DNA from: Armigeres subalbatus
Taxonomy: Eukaryota; Arthropoda; Insecta; Diptera; Culicidae
NCBI RefSeq assembly: GCF_024139115.2
Contig: NC_085141.1
Location: 170,202,994-170,266,993, forward strand
DNA: 64,000 nt
Direction: 5' to 3'
The notes below the pieces were generated by a model, which made no database searches, was not told where the DNA came from, and saw nothing but the letters and a program-made list of their open reading frames with translations. The translations under genes were made by a program, and so were the position numbers. This document shows positions 1 through 10,805 of this stretch, piece after piece. Numbering within the stretch: position 1 is the stretch's first letter; every line of letters starts with the position of its first letter.

Positions 1-324
1 ATAAGGGATATGTCTCCTGTTACAGCTAAAAAACCCTCGGAAAAAAAATTGTGTCCACTTTATAAAAATGCGCGTTATTTGTTTTCAAAAACGTGCACAG
101 GAGATACAGCAACTATAAGTATGAAAAACTTATAACTATCGTTTTTCTAATCATATAAAGTATTTTAATGTAATTTACGTTCATGTTAAGAAGAATTTCA
201 ACATCTTTTGATTAATTTTACAAGCACTTGCTTTAAATCTGATTTAAATCAAATTACATCATTCATTTCATAACAATTTGAAATGGTTTATCTTCTTGAT
301 CTTCCTTACTGGAAGTTATCATCA
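1..324. other. AT-rich non-coding DNA
   Basis: No gene, ORF of note or repeat structure recognised. Confidence 0.5.
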
Positions 325-576
325 TATATATAATAGCCCTGTTTGTCTGTCCGGTGACTAGCCAACCAGACGCAGCACGCAGGGAAATTCTCACAAAAAA
401 TAAAATATTTGACACTTCAATTCTTTTTAACTATCAGATGCAGAAAACAAAACCAGTGACAGCCTTAGACAACCAGACACCGTATTTGATGAAAAAATCA
501 CAGACAACAGACGTTGAAAATTTTGATTAAAAAAAAACACTTGCTATGGGCGCTACTGCGTCCACAAATAAACTAG
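325..576 (+). mobile_element. Helitron-like non-autonomous element, copy 1
   Basis: It begins TATATATAATAGCCCTG and ends in CTAG followed by T. A short imperfect hairpin (GGCGCTACTGCGTCC) lies about 15 bp before the end. A second copy at 55138-55324 shares both ends but has a shorter middle. CTRR-type 3' ends with a preceding hairpin and no target duplication are Helitron features. No Rep/helicase is encoded. Confidence 0.6.
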
Positions 577-658
577 TAGAGAATAAAAGCTTAACGTCAC
601 TCATCCAAGTTTATATCTTGTTCGGGTCTTGAATCAAGGCAGTAAATTATTATCTGTT

Positions 659-874
659 ACCGTCGCCGGGGTGACAATGGGTCAAATGAGGGTGAGAATG
701 GGTCACTGTTTCAACTACCTAGAATTCTTGTAGAATGGATTGAATGTATCTGAGGGCAAGAAGACTAAAATATAAGAGACCTTTTTGAACGATTTCGCTC
801 TACGACCTCCAGGCTGCCGGTGAGAGCGATGACCCATTCTCACCCCCCAGACCCATTGTCACCTCCGATGGCGG
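659..874. mobile_element. Foldback MITE with about 45-bp imperfect TIRs
   Basis: The left arm reads GGTGACAATGGGTC then GGTGAGAATGGGTCA. The right arm is its reverse complement (GACCCATTCTCACC, then GACCCATTGTCACC). The outer ends CGTCGCCGG and CCGATGGCGG are also roughly complementary. No coding potential and no clear target duplication. Confidence 0.6.
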
Positions 875-897
875 TATATTGGGGAAATTTGTTAAGA

Positions 898-1018
898 AAA
901 TTATTTTGAGCTTTTTAGTGGAATGTCTTCACTTGTCATAAGACGAGTTTGTACAGTCCCATTTAATTCCATCACTTAATTGTCGAGCCAAGTACGAGAC
1001 ACTGAAGACGACCTCGTC
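898..1018. repeat. Dispersed mosquito repeat fragment (related to 14433-14520 and 42328-42480)
   Basis: The text from GAAAATTATTTTGAGC through TAGTGGAATGTCTTCACTTG to AGTACGAGACACTGAAGAC recurs with changes at 14433-14520 (first part). At 42328-42480 both parts recur, the second in the opposite sense. A fragment of the last part is near 57046-57080. Family unknown to me. Confidence 0.5.
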
Positions 1019-1313
1019 TTCGAAATGTTTTTTTTACTGAGAAAATAAATATAACATTTTTCAGCGCTTCCTCTCCGATGGAATATCGAAAAAGCACGGT
1101 ATTTCACAACATGGGACATTGGTGACAAAACTTTTATTATTTTGATAGCAATATTTGGCTTCAAACATAAGATTAGATGCGTAAAACTGTTTATGAAGCA
1201 TAAATTCGCCATGCAATTTCAGTGACCGATCCTGTATTAGCGGCCATCTTATGTACTACACCAATCTTGATCTTAATTATGATAAAATGAACAAAGTAGA
1301 TTTTCAGGTCGTA

Positions 1314-1528
1314 CAGAACGGGTCCGCGGCATAAGTACGTTAGGCATAATGGACGTTAGGCATAACGGACAATAGGTAGGATGTACGTTGGCCATATTGG
1401 ACGTTTGGCACAATTCTGCCTTGTTTATGACATAGGCTGTTCTTTGCGTCGTTTTATGCCTAACGTCCGTTATGCTTAACATCCATTATGCCTAACGTAC
1501 TTATGCCTAACGGGGTATACCCGTACTG
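1314..1528. mobile_element. Foldback MITE with internal repeated motif
   Basis: Inverted arms share GCATAAGTACGTTAGGCATA and the repeated core GTTAGGCATAA. The ends read CAGAACGGGT on the left and ACCCGTACTG on the right. The left end is preceded by TA and the right end is followed by AA, so a TA duplication is only possible. About 215 bp, non-coding. Confidence 0.6.
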
Positions 1529-2003
1529 AACAACATCTCAAGCCCTAGAGTCGATATTTTGGTACTGCAAACTTGACCTTTCAACGCTACACGTAAAGTA
1601 ATCCACAAGAATGCGATCACTATTGAATATAATCACGACCGGTCATTGCGTAAAAGTTATGAAGAAAATGGTGTGTTGAACCATATATAGTTGGTGGTTG
1701 ATTTGCCTTACATCGCTTACAAGAGCCGTAATGTAGGCAATTATTTATTATGTGATCAAACTACGGCAAAACCAAGGGATTGAATCGAGAAAGGCATCGT
1801 CACCGCTAGGTGGATTAATCTGGGTTTTTAAATAAATGAACAAATATAGTAAGCTGACCAAATTTTGTACAATATTGTTAATTCAACTCCTCAATACACA
1901 CTCCAATCCTCAATACACAAAAAAATGGTAAAGATCGGTGCAACAGAAACAAGAAATTATCCCTTTCATTTCAATCAAAGTTAATTGCCTATATTCCGGG
2001 TAT
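1529..2003. other. Non-coding DNA with a short repeat end
   Basis: No gene seen. The stretch TAGGTGGATTAATCTGGG at about 1808 is found again at about 49521, so it is probably the terminus of a dispersed element. Confidence 0.4.
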
Positions 2004-2694
2004 CAGGACTGGTAGCGACCGATGCCGCTCAAAATAGTGACTTTAGTGACCAAAGCTGACGAAAAAAGGGACCAAATAGTGACTCAGTTGCAGAAAAAGT
2101 GACCAAATAGTGACTTTCAGTTTCAGTCAGTTTCAGTTTCTCGGCGAAAATCTGCGTGAATGAGCATTCTCTTCTCGTGAGAATAAGTGAAAATTGCGAT
2201 GACTTGATTAGCTGAACACCGACTTAAGGAAGATGCAGAGATCTCTACGATTTGTCATAGGTGCCATGGAAGTTTTTGGAATTTTTAGTGCGAAGGGAAC
2301 AACAGTAGGGATCGTTTTGGTAGAAAAAGGAACAAAAATTATGAAGAATCGTGTACAATGAGCCTATAATTGAACGCTCGACCTCCTGCTTATATTACAG
2401 GAACTTTTAAATATTTTTTCTCCTAAATACGCAGATTTTCCGACATGCTGTGCGTATTCATGAACGATTTTTGCTATGAAATTTAGCAGCGCATCAAAAT
2501 TGGAGAGACTTGATCTCCTTTCTATGATATCTACTCAAAAAATATTTTCAAGTCTCCTCATATTAAGGCAACAACTTAAAATCCAAATATCCTGAAATAG
2601 TGGTGGAATGTCGATATTTTTATCAGTGAAGATCATTTAGGATATGTATGACTTTGTGCTGTGAAAAAATGATTGGGAAATTTTGCGTGGCCAC

Positions 2695-2891
2695 CAGTGG
2701 CGTCGCGTAACCTTACTTGTGCACTGACCCAAGAAGTGAAAATTTTGATATTTTGATAGCCCAAATGGGAAAGAAAATTATCAGAGTGGTTTATACTAAT
2801 CAAAATCTAGTTATTCTAGGCATTTTCGCAGACCAATTCCTTAAATTTAAACTCAGTGCACAGGTGGCTTGAGGTTAGGGAAACGCCACTG
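2695..2891. mobile_element. hAT-type MITE with 8-bp target duplication
   Basis: The 197-bp element begins CAGTGGCGT and ends ACGCCACTG. It is flanked on both sides by GTGGCCAC (2687-2694 and 2892-2899). The TIRs extend inward imperfectly (GTGCACTGA / TCAGTGCAC). The 8-bp duplication and CAGTG start fit hAT. Confidence 0.85.
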
Positions 2892-3044
2892 GTGGCCACT
2901 AAAAAACATGTTTAGAAGAGACAAAACACAGTAAATAATAGAGTAAATAAGGTTGTCAAATAACTCGCCACATAACGATCATTTGTCTAGAGGATCTATT
3001 ATAAAAATAAGCTACAACAATTCTACTTTAGTTCTCGGTAAAAC

Positions 3045-3218
3045 AGGGGAGAATCAAGTCTCCCACCCGAGCAGCACACATGTTACATAAAAGTTTATGT
3101 GACCCATATGCAACCGAATTTAGTCACATTTGAGTTGCCGCAACCAAATAGGTTTGAATTGTACTGCTATGGCAAGGGGTCAAGTCTCCCAAGGAATCAA
3201 GTATCCCCACCTTCCCCT
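3045..3218. mobile_element. Small foldback element
   Basis: The left end reads AGGGGAGAATCAAGTCTCCC. The right side reads CAAGTCTCCCAAGG, then TCAAGTATCCCCACCTTCCCCT. The ends are inverted (AGGGGA / TCCCCT). Boundaries are approximate and no target duplication was assigned. Confidence 0.4.
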
Positions 3219-3737
3219 ACTGTATAAAGTTTGAGTTAAAAAAAATCAAAATCGGCAGGTCTCCTGCTTGCATGACTGTATACCAATTTATAAATTGTGA
3301 CGTAAAACACCTACTGATAGCTACTAGTGAAATACCAATAAGAGCAGCGAGTTAAATAGCTGGCGAAGTTTCAGAACGATCATTTTCCCAAGATCCGTAA
3401 TTTCATTTCCACCATGAACAAAGCATCATCCGACGGATACATAGAGCTTTCATTAAAAAAAATCGCAGTCAATAGTTTCAAAATAGTTGAAAATAGTGAC
3501 TTTTTGCGAGAAAAAGTGACTTTAGTAACTTGAGGTCGAAAAAAAAGACTTTTTAGTGACTTGCCCGAAAAAAGTGACCAAGTCACTAAAAAGTGACCCG
3601 CTACCAGGCCTGGGATATTGAACCACCCGACTTGGACATTAATTTACAATGTTCTGAAAACTCATATGTAAATATGTACATTATGTGGAAGATATTGATT
3701 TGAAAAATGTATTGGAGGCTGCAAAATGGTGGGTTGA

Positions 3738-4724
3738 CATCAAGGAAGGAGCACCCAACAGAGCACTGGTCCCCACAAGTTCCTATCTCACGCTTCCACG
3801 GGTCTTCCGATGACAAAAGACCGCCAGTAAGGGTTGTGTACTTAGCTGGTAGTGCGAGTGATGCAGTTGTTGAGGATACGGGGCAAATTCTTCAATTACA
3901 GCCTAATCCACGTTTACGCACAGACAAACGATAAATCCGACGACGCGAAGGACACGTTTTATGAATGTCTTGATAAAACCTATGGAGAGTGCATAAAGCA
4001 TGACGTGAAAATTGTTATCGGAGACGCTAACGCTCAGGTCGGTAGAGAGGACTTTTTCGTCCCATAATTGGTATGAAGAGCCTTCACTCCGATACCAATG
4101 ACAAAGGCCTACGGGATGGCCATCAGTAGCACCTATTTTGAACGAAAGAATATCCGAAAACACACCTGGAGACACCCAAATGGTGAAACTTGCAACCAGA
4201 TAGACCATGTTCTGGTGGATGGGCGCCATTTCTCGGATGTTATCGATGTGCGAACATGGAGTCGCCTACACTTTATTTATTTATTATCAGACTAAGGCCG
4301 GAGTGACCTGTGCTGCACATAAAAGTCGCCTACACTAGATGAGGTTAAAAAAGCTGTTAAAGAGCTGAAAAACAATAAGGCTGCGGGGAAGGACCAGCTC
4401 CCCATATTATGTCGTATATATGGGAAGACGAGGTAATGTCTACTAGCTGGTTGGACGGCCCCATTTGCCCTCTCTTTAAGAAAGGGCACAGACTGGCGCC
4501 AATTACCGAGGAATAACCCTCCTTAATTCGGCGTACAAAATTATGTCCCCGTATTCTGTTCAACAGATTTAGACCGCTTGAAGAGTCCTTCGTCGGCGAA
4601 TACCAAGCAGGTTTTCGTGAGGGCCGATCAACGACGGATCAAATGTTTACCCTGAGACAAATCCTTGATAAATTCCGGGAGTACAACTTGCAGACACATC
4701 CTCTGTTTATTGATTTTAATGCGA
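3738..4724 (+). pseudogene. Non-LTR retrotransposon (LINE), segment 1: endonuclease to start of RT
   Basis: The translation is broken by frameshifts but shows an APE-type endonuclease (DVKIVIGDANAQVGREDFF near 4000-4055, then NQIDHVLVDGRHFSDVIDV near 4192-4250). It ends in the first RT motif (FIDF..ATYD near 4705-4725), where another element interrupts it. Order and motifs fit an RTE-like EN/RT LINE; the clade is inferred. Segments 2-4 of the same copy are at 5830-5967, 8159-8232 and 13275-14095. The copy is inactive: stops, frameshifts and four insertions. The 5' limit is uncertain. Confidence 0.85.
4273..4323 (-). mobile_element. 51-bp truncated LINE 3' tail with 13-bp target duplication
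   Basis: AGTCGCCTACACT occurs at 4260-4272 and again at 4324-4336. The 51 bp between begins with the TTATTTATTTATTA tail in antisense and continues into the complement of the LINE 3' end seen at about 41800-41845 (GCC..TCCGGCC..AGTCTGA). This is an extremely 5'-truncated insertion. Confidence 0.85.
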
Positions 4725-4725
4725 C

Positions 4726-5829
4726 GCACATAGGGGTATTTTCGCAATCTAGCTGGAATAAATTATTTTATCTCTCAAACTGCTATATTTCACCTCATTT
4801 TACGATACTGTGATGATAATTTAGCTGAAAAATCAGTTTTCTTAATTTTCACTTTTTGACCCATGTGCTTTACCCTTTAAAACCCTGAAAATATTGATAA
4901 TTTCAATTAATTTGTTCTTGTCATCGCTAATACCGAAATCAGTTCAACTCTATGTGTTTGCAAGGGCAAACATAGAGCTGAAAGATGGTGTCATGGAAAT
5001 TGCTCTATGACTCTTCCTCTTTTCATGGGGATGTTGAATGTATGATATAGGTCATAAATGCCTTAAATACAGTACGAAACTAAAAACATCCGCTTTCAAA
5101 ATGGCGCAAATTTGCGCAAGATTTTTCTTCCGGATCCTAAAATATAGACATAAATACGTCCTCTCTATACTGAAATATTACCGAATATCATCGAATAAGT
5201 GTTTTATGCTTATTGAAAATATGAGGAACATTAACTAGTTATTGAGATTCTCACGTCCGAATGTGTGAGTGGCGATAAAAAGAAAACAAACACTCCTAGA
5301 TGGTGCAACTCAGCAAAGATTGGGTAAAAATGAGTATATTTTCATATATTTTTTGACTCTTTTGAAATCATTGTGATGACCCGATCATTTTTGAGGTTAT
5401 GAGCAGAAGGAAAACAAACATGTTTTTACACATGACGAATTGCACATTAGTGTGCGAGCGCTAAACGTCACTCATCTCTATAGCTCAAAAATGGACTTCG
5501 AATTACTCTTTTGTATTTCTGTTCAGAATAATTTATTCTTGTCAAAAACACGTTTACATGATACCATTTTGTCTACTTTTTCATGGTATGTACTGATCTG
5601 TGGATTACTGTGACAAATATTTGACCACAATAGAACATACCGAACGTAATCAAAAAACCTCTAACTTTCTAGAAGTGTAGTGATAAAACTTTAAATCTAA
5701 ATAGAAAACCTAGTACTAGGAGTGGCTCGTCTACTATTCAGAGAAGTTTGAGACATATTTAGACTGCTCTAGGACAATTTTGAAAATTTAACTTTATTCC
5801 GGCTAGAATGGCGAAATACCCCTATGTGC
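4726..5829. mobile_element. TIR element of 1.1 kb inserted in the LINE RT domain
   Basis: It begins GCACATAGGGGTATTT and ends AAATACCCCTATGTGC. The arms extend inward imperfectly (AGCTGGAATAAA / TTTATTCCGGCT). The flanks GAC (4723-4725) and GAC (5830-5832) give a 3-bp duplication. Removing the element and one GAC restores the LINE reading frame, which confirms the boundaries. No transposase found. Confidence 0.8.
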
Positions 5830-5967
5830 GACGTACGATTCAGTGAAACGGAATGAAATATGGCAAATTATGCTTGAACATGGTTTTCCGGCGAAACTGA
5901 TATGGCTGATTCGTATAACGTTGGACGGAATCAAATGAAGGGTAAGGGTTGCGGACGTCATTTGTTA
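5830..5967 (+). pseudogene. LINE segment 2: RT domain
   Basis: It continues directly from segment 1: frame reads DSVKRNEIWQIMLEHGFPAK, then LIRITLDGIK and RVRVADV. It is the conserved stretch between the first RT motif and the QGD motif, and it is interrupted by the hAT at 5976. Confidence 0.8.
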
Positions 5968-5975
5968 CCTTAGAT

Positions 5976-8150
5976 CAGTGGTTCTCAACCTGGGGTACAT
6001 GTACCCCCGGGGGGTACTTTCGCTGGCCCTAGGGGGTACCTCGGACCAAAATGCGTAATGGCGGATGTGTAAAAATTTCAATAAAAACTTTTTGATAAAG
6101 TTCTGATAATTTTTTATTCTAAGACTTTGTATTGTAGATAATATGCATGGCGTTCAGTAAATCAATGACTTTTGAACCCTGCTTTTCCCAAGCGGCACAG
6201 TGTATAAATAGGTGTGAGACAAAAGATGAAAGGCACAAAACGTCGAATAAACAAATTTTAAAAATCTTCAATGCGATATACCTGATCGAGACAAAATGAT
6301 GAATAATATGTAAAGAATATATTTCTGAACTAAAATCAAGAATCTAAAGACGAAAGCCTCCATTTGAGAGACATGAAGGCTTTTTTTCTGAAAAGCTCAG
6401 TAACTTCATTGCAAAAAGTTTGGAAGACTTCTTTTAAGAGACTTAGAAGTCTATTTTCAAGAGGCTTGGGAGCCTCCTTTCAGAAGACTTGGAAGCCTCT
6501 TTTCACGAGGCTTAGGAGCCTCCTTTCAAAAGGCTTGGAAGCCTGCCTCTCTTCAAGGGGCTCGGAAGCCTCCTTGCTAGAGGCTCGGTAGCCTCTTTTC
6601 AAGAGGCTCGGAAGCTTCCTTTCAGGAAGCTCAGAATTCTTCTTTCAAAAGGCTCTCCTTTCAAGCGGCTCGGAAGCATCCTTTTAAAAGGCTCATAAAC
6701 CTAGGAGGCCTACTTTCAAGAGGCTTTAAAACTTGGACTTTGGTGCCTCTGTTACGGTTTATTTTATCTTACCTATAAGTAACAGATGTTTGAATGGATT
6801 TGTGTATGTTCCATTCCAGAATGTTCTGTGTTTGGGCCTGAAGATAGGCAAATGCTATAGGCAAAAAATGCTCAGAAGCCTCCTTTTAAGAGGCTTAGAA
6901 TTCTTCTTTCAAGAGGCTTGGAAACCACCTTTCAAGAGGTTCCGAACCTCCTTTCAAGAAGCTCGTAAGCTCACTTTCAAAAGGCTCGCAAGCCTACTTT
7001 CAAGAGGCTTGGAAGTCTCGCTTCAAGAGGCTTGGAAGTCTCGCTTCAAGAGGCTTAGAACTCTTCTTTCAAGAGGCTCGCAAGCCTTCTTTCAAAAAGC
7101 TCGGAAGCCTACTTTAAAGAAGCTTGGAAGCCTCCTTTCAAGAGGCTTGGGAGTGTCCCCTCAAGAGACTTTGAAGCATATTTTAAAGATGCTCAGATAC
7201 CTCCTTTTAAGAGGTTTGGAAGCTATCTTTTAAGAGGCTCGGAAGTCTCTTTTCAAAAGACTCGGAAGCCGGCTTTCAAGGCTCGGACAGCTACTTTCAA
7301 GAGGCTCGAAAACCTTCTTTGGAGAGGTTCGGAAGCCTTGTTTCAAGACGCACGGAAGCCCCCTTTTAAGAGGCTCGTAAGTCTTTTTTCAAGAGCTCGT
7401 AAGTCTTTTTTCAAGAGGCTCGGAAGCTTCCTTTCAAGAGGCTATGAATTTTTCTTTCAAGAGGCTTGGAAGTCTCCTTTTAAAAGGCTCGGAAACCTTC
7501 TTTCAAAAGGCTCGGAAGCCTACTTTCAAGAGGCTCTCTTTAAGAGGCTTGGGAGTCTCCCTACAAGATACTTGGAAGCCTCCTTTAAAGATGCTCAGGC
7601 GCCACCTTTTAAGAGGCTCGAAATTCTTCTTTCAAGAGGCTCGATAGTCTGCTTTCGAGCTGCTCGGAAAGTTCTTTCCAAGAGGCTCGGTAACCTTCTT
7701 TCAAGAGGCTTAAAATCCTTGTTCCAAGAAGCTCGGAAACTTCTTTTTAAGAGGTTCGGAAGTCTCTTTTCAGGAGGCTCGAAAGCATACTTTCAAAAGG
7801 TTCGGAAGCCTTCTTTCAAGAGTTTCGGAATTATTCTTTCAAGTTGCTTGAAAACCTCCTTTCAAGGGTCTGAGGGTTCTTTCAAGGGTGTTTCAACATG
7901 CTCAGAAGCCTCCTTTTTAGAGGCTCGGAAATCTCCAAAAGTCCTCAAAGTATTGTGAGAAGCTTGATGTATGTACGTAATTTGAATTGAAAAGTATTAC
8001 GGAATAACGAATATTTCAGACAACTTTTTGGAGAACCATAAATCCCGTTAGTTTTCAGGTCCGTTTTGCATATATCTTGAGAGTTACGCTTATATTTATT
8101 TACGATAAGTTCGAAGGGGTACCACTAAGGAAAAAGGTTGAGAACCGCTG
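5976..8150. mobile_element. hAT non-autonomous element, 2175 bp, carrying a minisatellite
   Basis: It begins CAGTGGTTCTCAACCTGGGG and ends GGTTGAGAACCGCTG. It is flanked by the perfect 8-bp duplication CCTTAGAT (5968-5975 and 8151-8158). CAGTGGTTCTCAACC is a known hAT-type terminus. The left sub-terminal region holds GGGGTAC repeats. Most of the interior (about 6350-7945) is a tandem array. No transposase was recognised. Confidence 0.9.
6350..7945 (+). repeat. Minisatellite with 23-bp unit
   Basis: The variable unit approximates TTTCAAGAGGCTCGGAAGCC plus TCC. It repeats roughly 60-65 times, with a unique interruption near 6735-6865. Three consecutive units checked near 7140-7210 are 23 bp each. 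Each unit holds a hairpin, GAGGCT-CGGA-AGCCTC. Because 23 is not a multiple of 3, long open frames here are a by-product with a 23-residue period (e.g. FKRLGSLLSRGLEA), not evidence of a gene. Confidence 0.85.
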
Positions 8151-8158
8151 CCTTAGAT

Positions 8159-8232
8159 GGATTAAAGCAGGGTGATGCACAATCGAACCTTCTGTTCAAT
8201 ATAGCCGTCGAAGGAGCTATTAGGAGAGCTGT
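8159..8232 (+). pseudogene. LINE segment 3: RT QGD region
   Basis: It reads LKQGDAQSNLLFNIAVEGAI followed by RRA, the RT motif also seen in the LINE at 40606-41001 (RQGDGLPCPLFNIALEGVIR). It is cut after this by the element starting at 8233. Confidence 0.85.
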
Positions 8233-8582
8233 AGCCGAATTCCGGTCAAAAAATCTCTTGTAAGAAAAGAAATTTTCGAAGAGATTTTCAAAATTTTCTT
8301 ATTTTGGAATTCCGACGAAAGTGTGGAAGAAATTTTTTGACAGATGAAAAAAGAAAACGAGAATTTAAATTTCTTCGAAATTTTTGTGGGAGAAACTCGA
8401 TAAGAGATTTTTCTGGGATGAAATTTAAGTCTTCACTTCCAATAATGAGTGTAAAATAATATGGGAAATATTCTCGGTTCCCTGGGCATGCATCCATTGT
8501 ACTTAATTGCCACTCAAGATACATACTCATGCAATGGGAAGCATAGAAAAGCTTTCAATAAATAACTGTGGAAATGCTAATA

Positions 8583-10611
8583 CAGTCCCTTCCCGATTTT
8601 GGCAACACGACCGGATTTTAATGTTGCCAAAATGGGGATGTTGCCAAAAACGGAAAAAAAATTTCATACAAAATTTTAATTTTTTTTTATTTGCATGATT
8701 GAAGCTAAATACTTAGAATATGTACTACAAAGTATGTGGAGCATGTTTAAGTGATGCACGTGCATCATAATTGTCATTTTTGCGATGTTATTCATAACTC
8801 GGAGATTGTAGCTCAAACAAAATTGATACAAACTCAAGAATGGTAATCAAAACATAATGTAACTAATTAGCCAATTTCAGAATGCAAATTTAATAATAAA
8901 TAATATTTGAAATTAACAATAGCGTCGGCCATGTCCTTACAAAAAATGTAGTAATAAAAAAAACGTTTCTATAGTAGTCCATTGAAGTGCTGATTTCAAT
9001 CTGACATCTCATATAAGTTTTAGTCCACCGAAAATGCTCGTTTTTATCATAACTCACTATATAAATCAAATAGCGATCCGACGGATACAAGATGATTAAA
9101 TGTGCTACAAATTTCGAATTCTTATATAATGTTATATTTTTTATGGAGGCAAACTTTCTTGTGGTCCGTGTGATTAAAAGTAAAGTTCTGTGCGCAATTA
9201 TGGATATTATCGCTGACATTATGGAAAAAACGAGCGCAAGGCATAAGACGTTCCATTGTTTTAGAAAATGGTAACGTAAATCTTCATTCTGCACATTGGT
9301 CAAGCGTATCCAATGTAGTGTGAGTATGGGTTAACTACACTCGACTCACTAAAACCAAATCCCTTTGCACTAGTCGGTCTCCTAGCACTTAACCCAGGAA
9401 TATTTCAGGCGGCAATGATTGATCTATGCACACTATGTGCACCTCGCACGACGAGTGATAGTGTGGCCAAGTGGTAGCTGGAAGACCATTTGCGGCATGC
9501 CACCACTGACACTCGATAGCAGTCAACCTACTGGTGCTCGCTGCAGATCATCTCACTACAGTTCTCCTAGAAAGTGATTAACACGTTGAAGACGATGGGC
9601 TCAAGAAAATACAACGGCTATTCGACAAAATCAAGGTGGTTGAAGAATTCGTGACTTAGGCTCACTTGACCTCCGATAACGATATCAGCAGACAAATTCG
9701 GAGATGCAACGCGGCAGGAAAGCGTACGTACGAGATCTGGACAATGCTTGTGGAGGACCAAAAAAAGAGTAAAAATGGTTCTCTACAACGATCCGAAAGG
9801 CACAATAAGGCGAGGTGTGCAGCGATCAAGATGGATCGATCAGGTGGAAGACGATTTATGGACTCTCCGTAGACTGCGTGACTGGTAACGTACAGCAGTA
9901 GACGGAGACGACTGTTATGTACCGCAGAGGCCACTCCGGCCTTAGACTGACGTGACGCATCACTCGCCTATCGAAGCAGCTAGAATTACACCAGCGATCT
10001 CATGGGAACTTCACAGGAGGTACTACACTTCTGATACTTCTCCATCACAAACAGAACACGCGAGAGCAGGCATTGGAAGTGTGAGTGAGCATTGTGAGCA
10101 TTGATCTATTGCAATCTATGCTACATCCATAGCCAATGAGTGAACTGCCTCACTCAGATGGATGTCAAGCAATGAGTAGGAGCGATCGTTGCTATGATAA
10201 ACAATGAGCAACACCGTCTAACAAGCCAAGCCGTGGTGAGGTATCCATGTAAGCAACGATTTTTGCATTCGTACCCCGCTTGTTCTAGTACAATGAAACC
10301 AAACAACCAAGCACATCATGTGTTCTCCTTTATTCGCCCTTCTTTCAAGGTGATAAAATAGTCGAGAGAAAGTATCAACGCCTCCCATTTAGTGTACTGC
10401 GCAGTGTAGTGCGCATATAAACCTTAATGACATTCACTTTTGGTTTTGTTTAGACTATTACATAATTATAAAAAGGATTTAACTCCAAAAAGTAATACAA
10501 AAATATTTTTGAGGTTGTTGTCAAAATCGGGAAGAAAATGTTGCCAAAAACGGGTGTTGCCAAAATCGGAGGTAGACAAAAACGGGTGTTGCCAAAATCG
10601 GGATGGGACTG
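8583..10611. mobile_element. Tc1/mariner-like non-autonomous element, 2.0 kb
   Basis: It begins CAGTCCCTTCCCGATTTTGG and ends CCAAAATCGGGATGGGACTG, with TA on both sides (8581-8582 and 10612-10613). Sub-terminal regions repeat TTGCCAAAA(T/A)CGG several times at each end. Removing it restores the SINE. The CAGT start with a TA duplication fits Tc1/mariner. No transposase recognised; a LINE fragment sits inside at about 9600-9955. Confidence 0.85.
9600..9955 (+). pseudogene. LINE 3'-end fragment inside the TA element
   Basis: The stretch from TGGTTGAAGAATTCGTGAC through TGGATCGATCAGGTGGAAGA to CACTCCGGCCTTAGACTGA matches, with an internal deletion, the 3' end of the LINE at 41236-41830. Non-functional. 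Confidence 0.75.
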
Positions 10612-10805
10612 TAGAACAGTGAGTTGAAAATCAAGCCAAGTTCCAGTTGGAATGTAGAGCCATTGGAAAATAAGAAGAATCGTGTTTGATTCATCATTTG
10701 ATTACATTTTTTTCGAGGCAACCATTCCAAAACATCCGAATTATTTAATTGTCATGGTACATATGTGCCCAATCAACTATCATAATAAAAAGTACGCAGA
10801 TTTCA

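Larger units (their letters stand above)
2004..3612. mobile_element. hAT-like non-autonomous element, about 1.6 kb
   Basis: The ends are inverted: CAGGACTGGTAGCG on the left, CGCTACCAGGCCTG on the right. Both sub-terminal regions carry repeats of AGTGACTTT / AAAAAGTGACC in opposite orientations (2030-2120 and 3480-3600). The CAGG-type end resembles known hAT termini. The flanks GGGTAT and GGATAT are only a weak target duplication. No transposase. It contains the MITE at 2695-2891 and a foldback near 3045-3218. Confidence 0.6.
8440..10682 (+). mobile_element. tRNA-derived SINE, interrupted
   Basis: The left part is 8440-8582 (CCTGGGCAT, then AATAACTGTGGAAATGCT). The right part is 10612-10682 (AAGCCAAGTTCCAGTTGGAA, TAGAGCCATTGGAA, AAGAAGAA). 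The same order occurs uninterrupted at 25049-25225. Resembles the Feilai-type SINEs of Aedes by position of motifs; the family name is inference. The 2-kb TA element at 8583 splits it. Confidence 0.75.

Noticed and set aside
6733..7958. Long open frames of 166 and 206 codons
   Set aside because: They are translations of the 23-bp minisatellite; all three frames are open with a 23-residue period and no domain.
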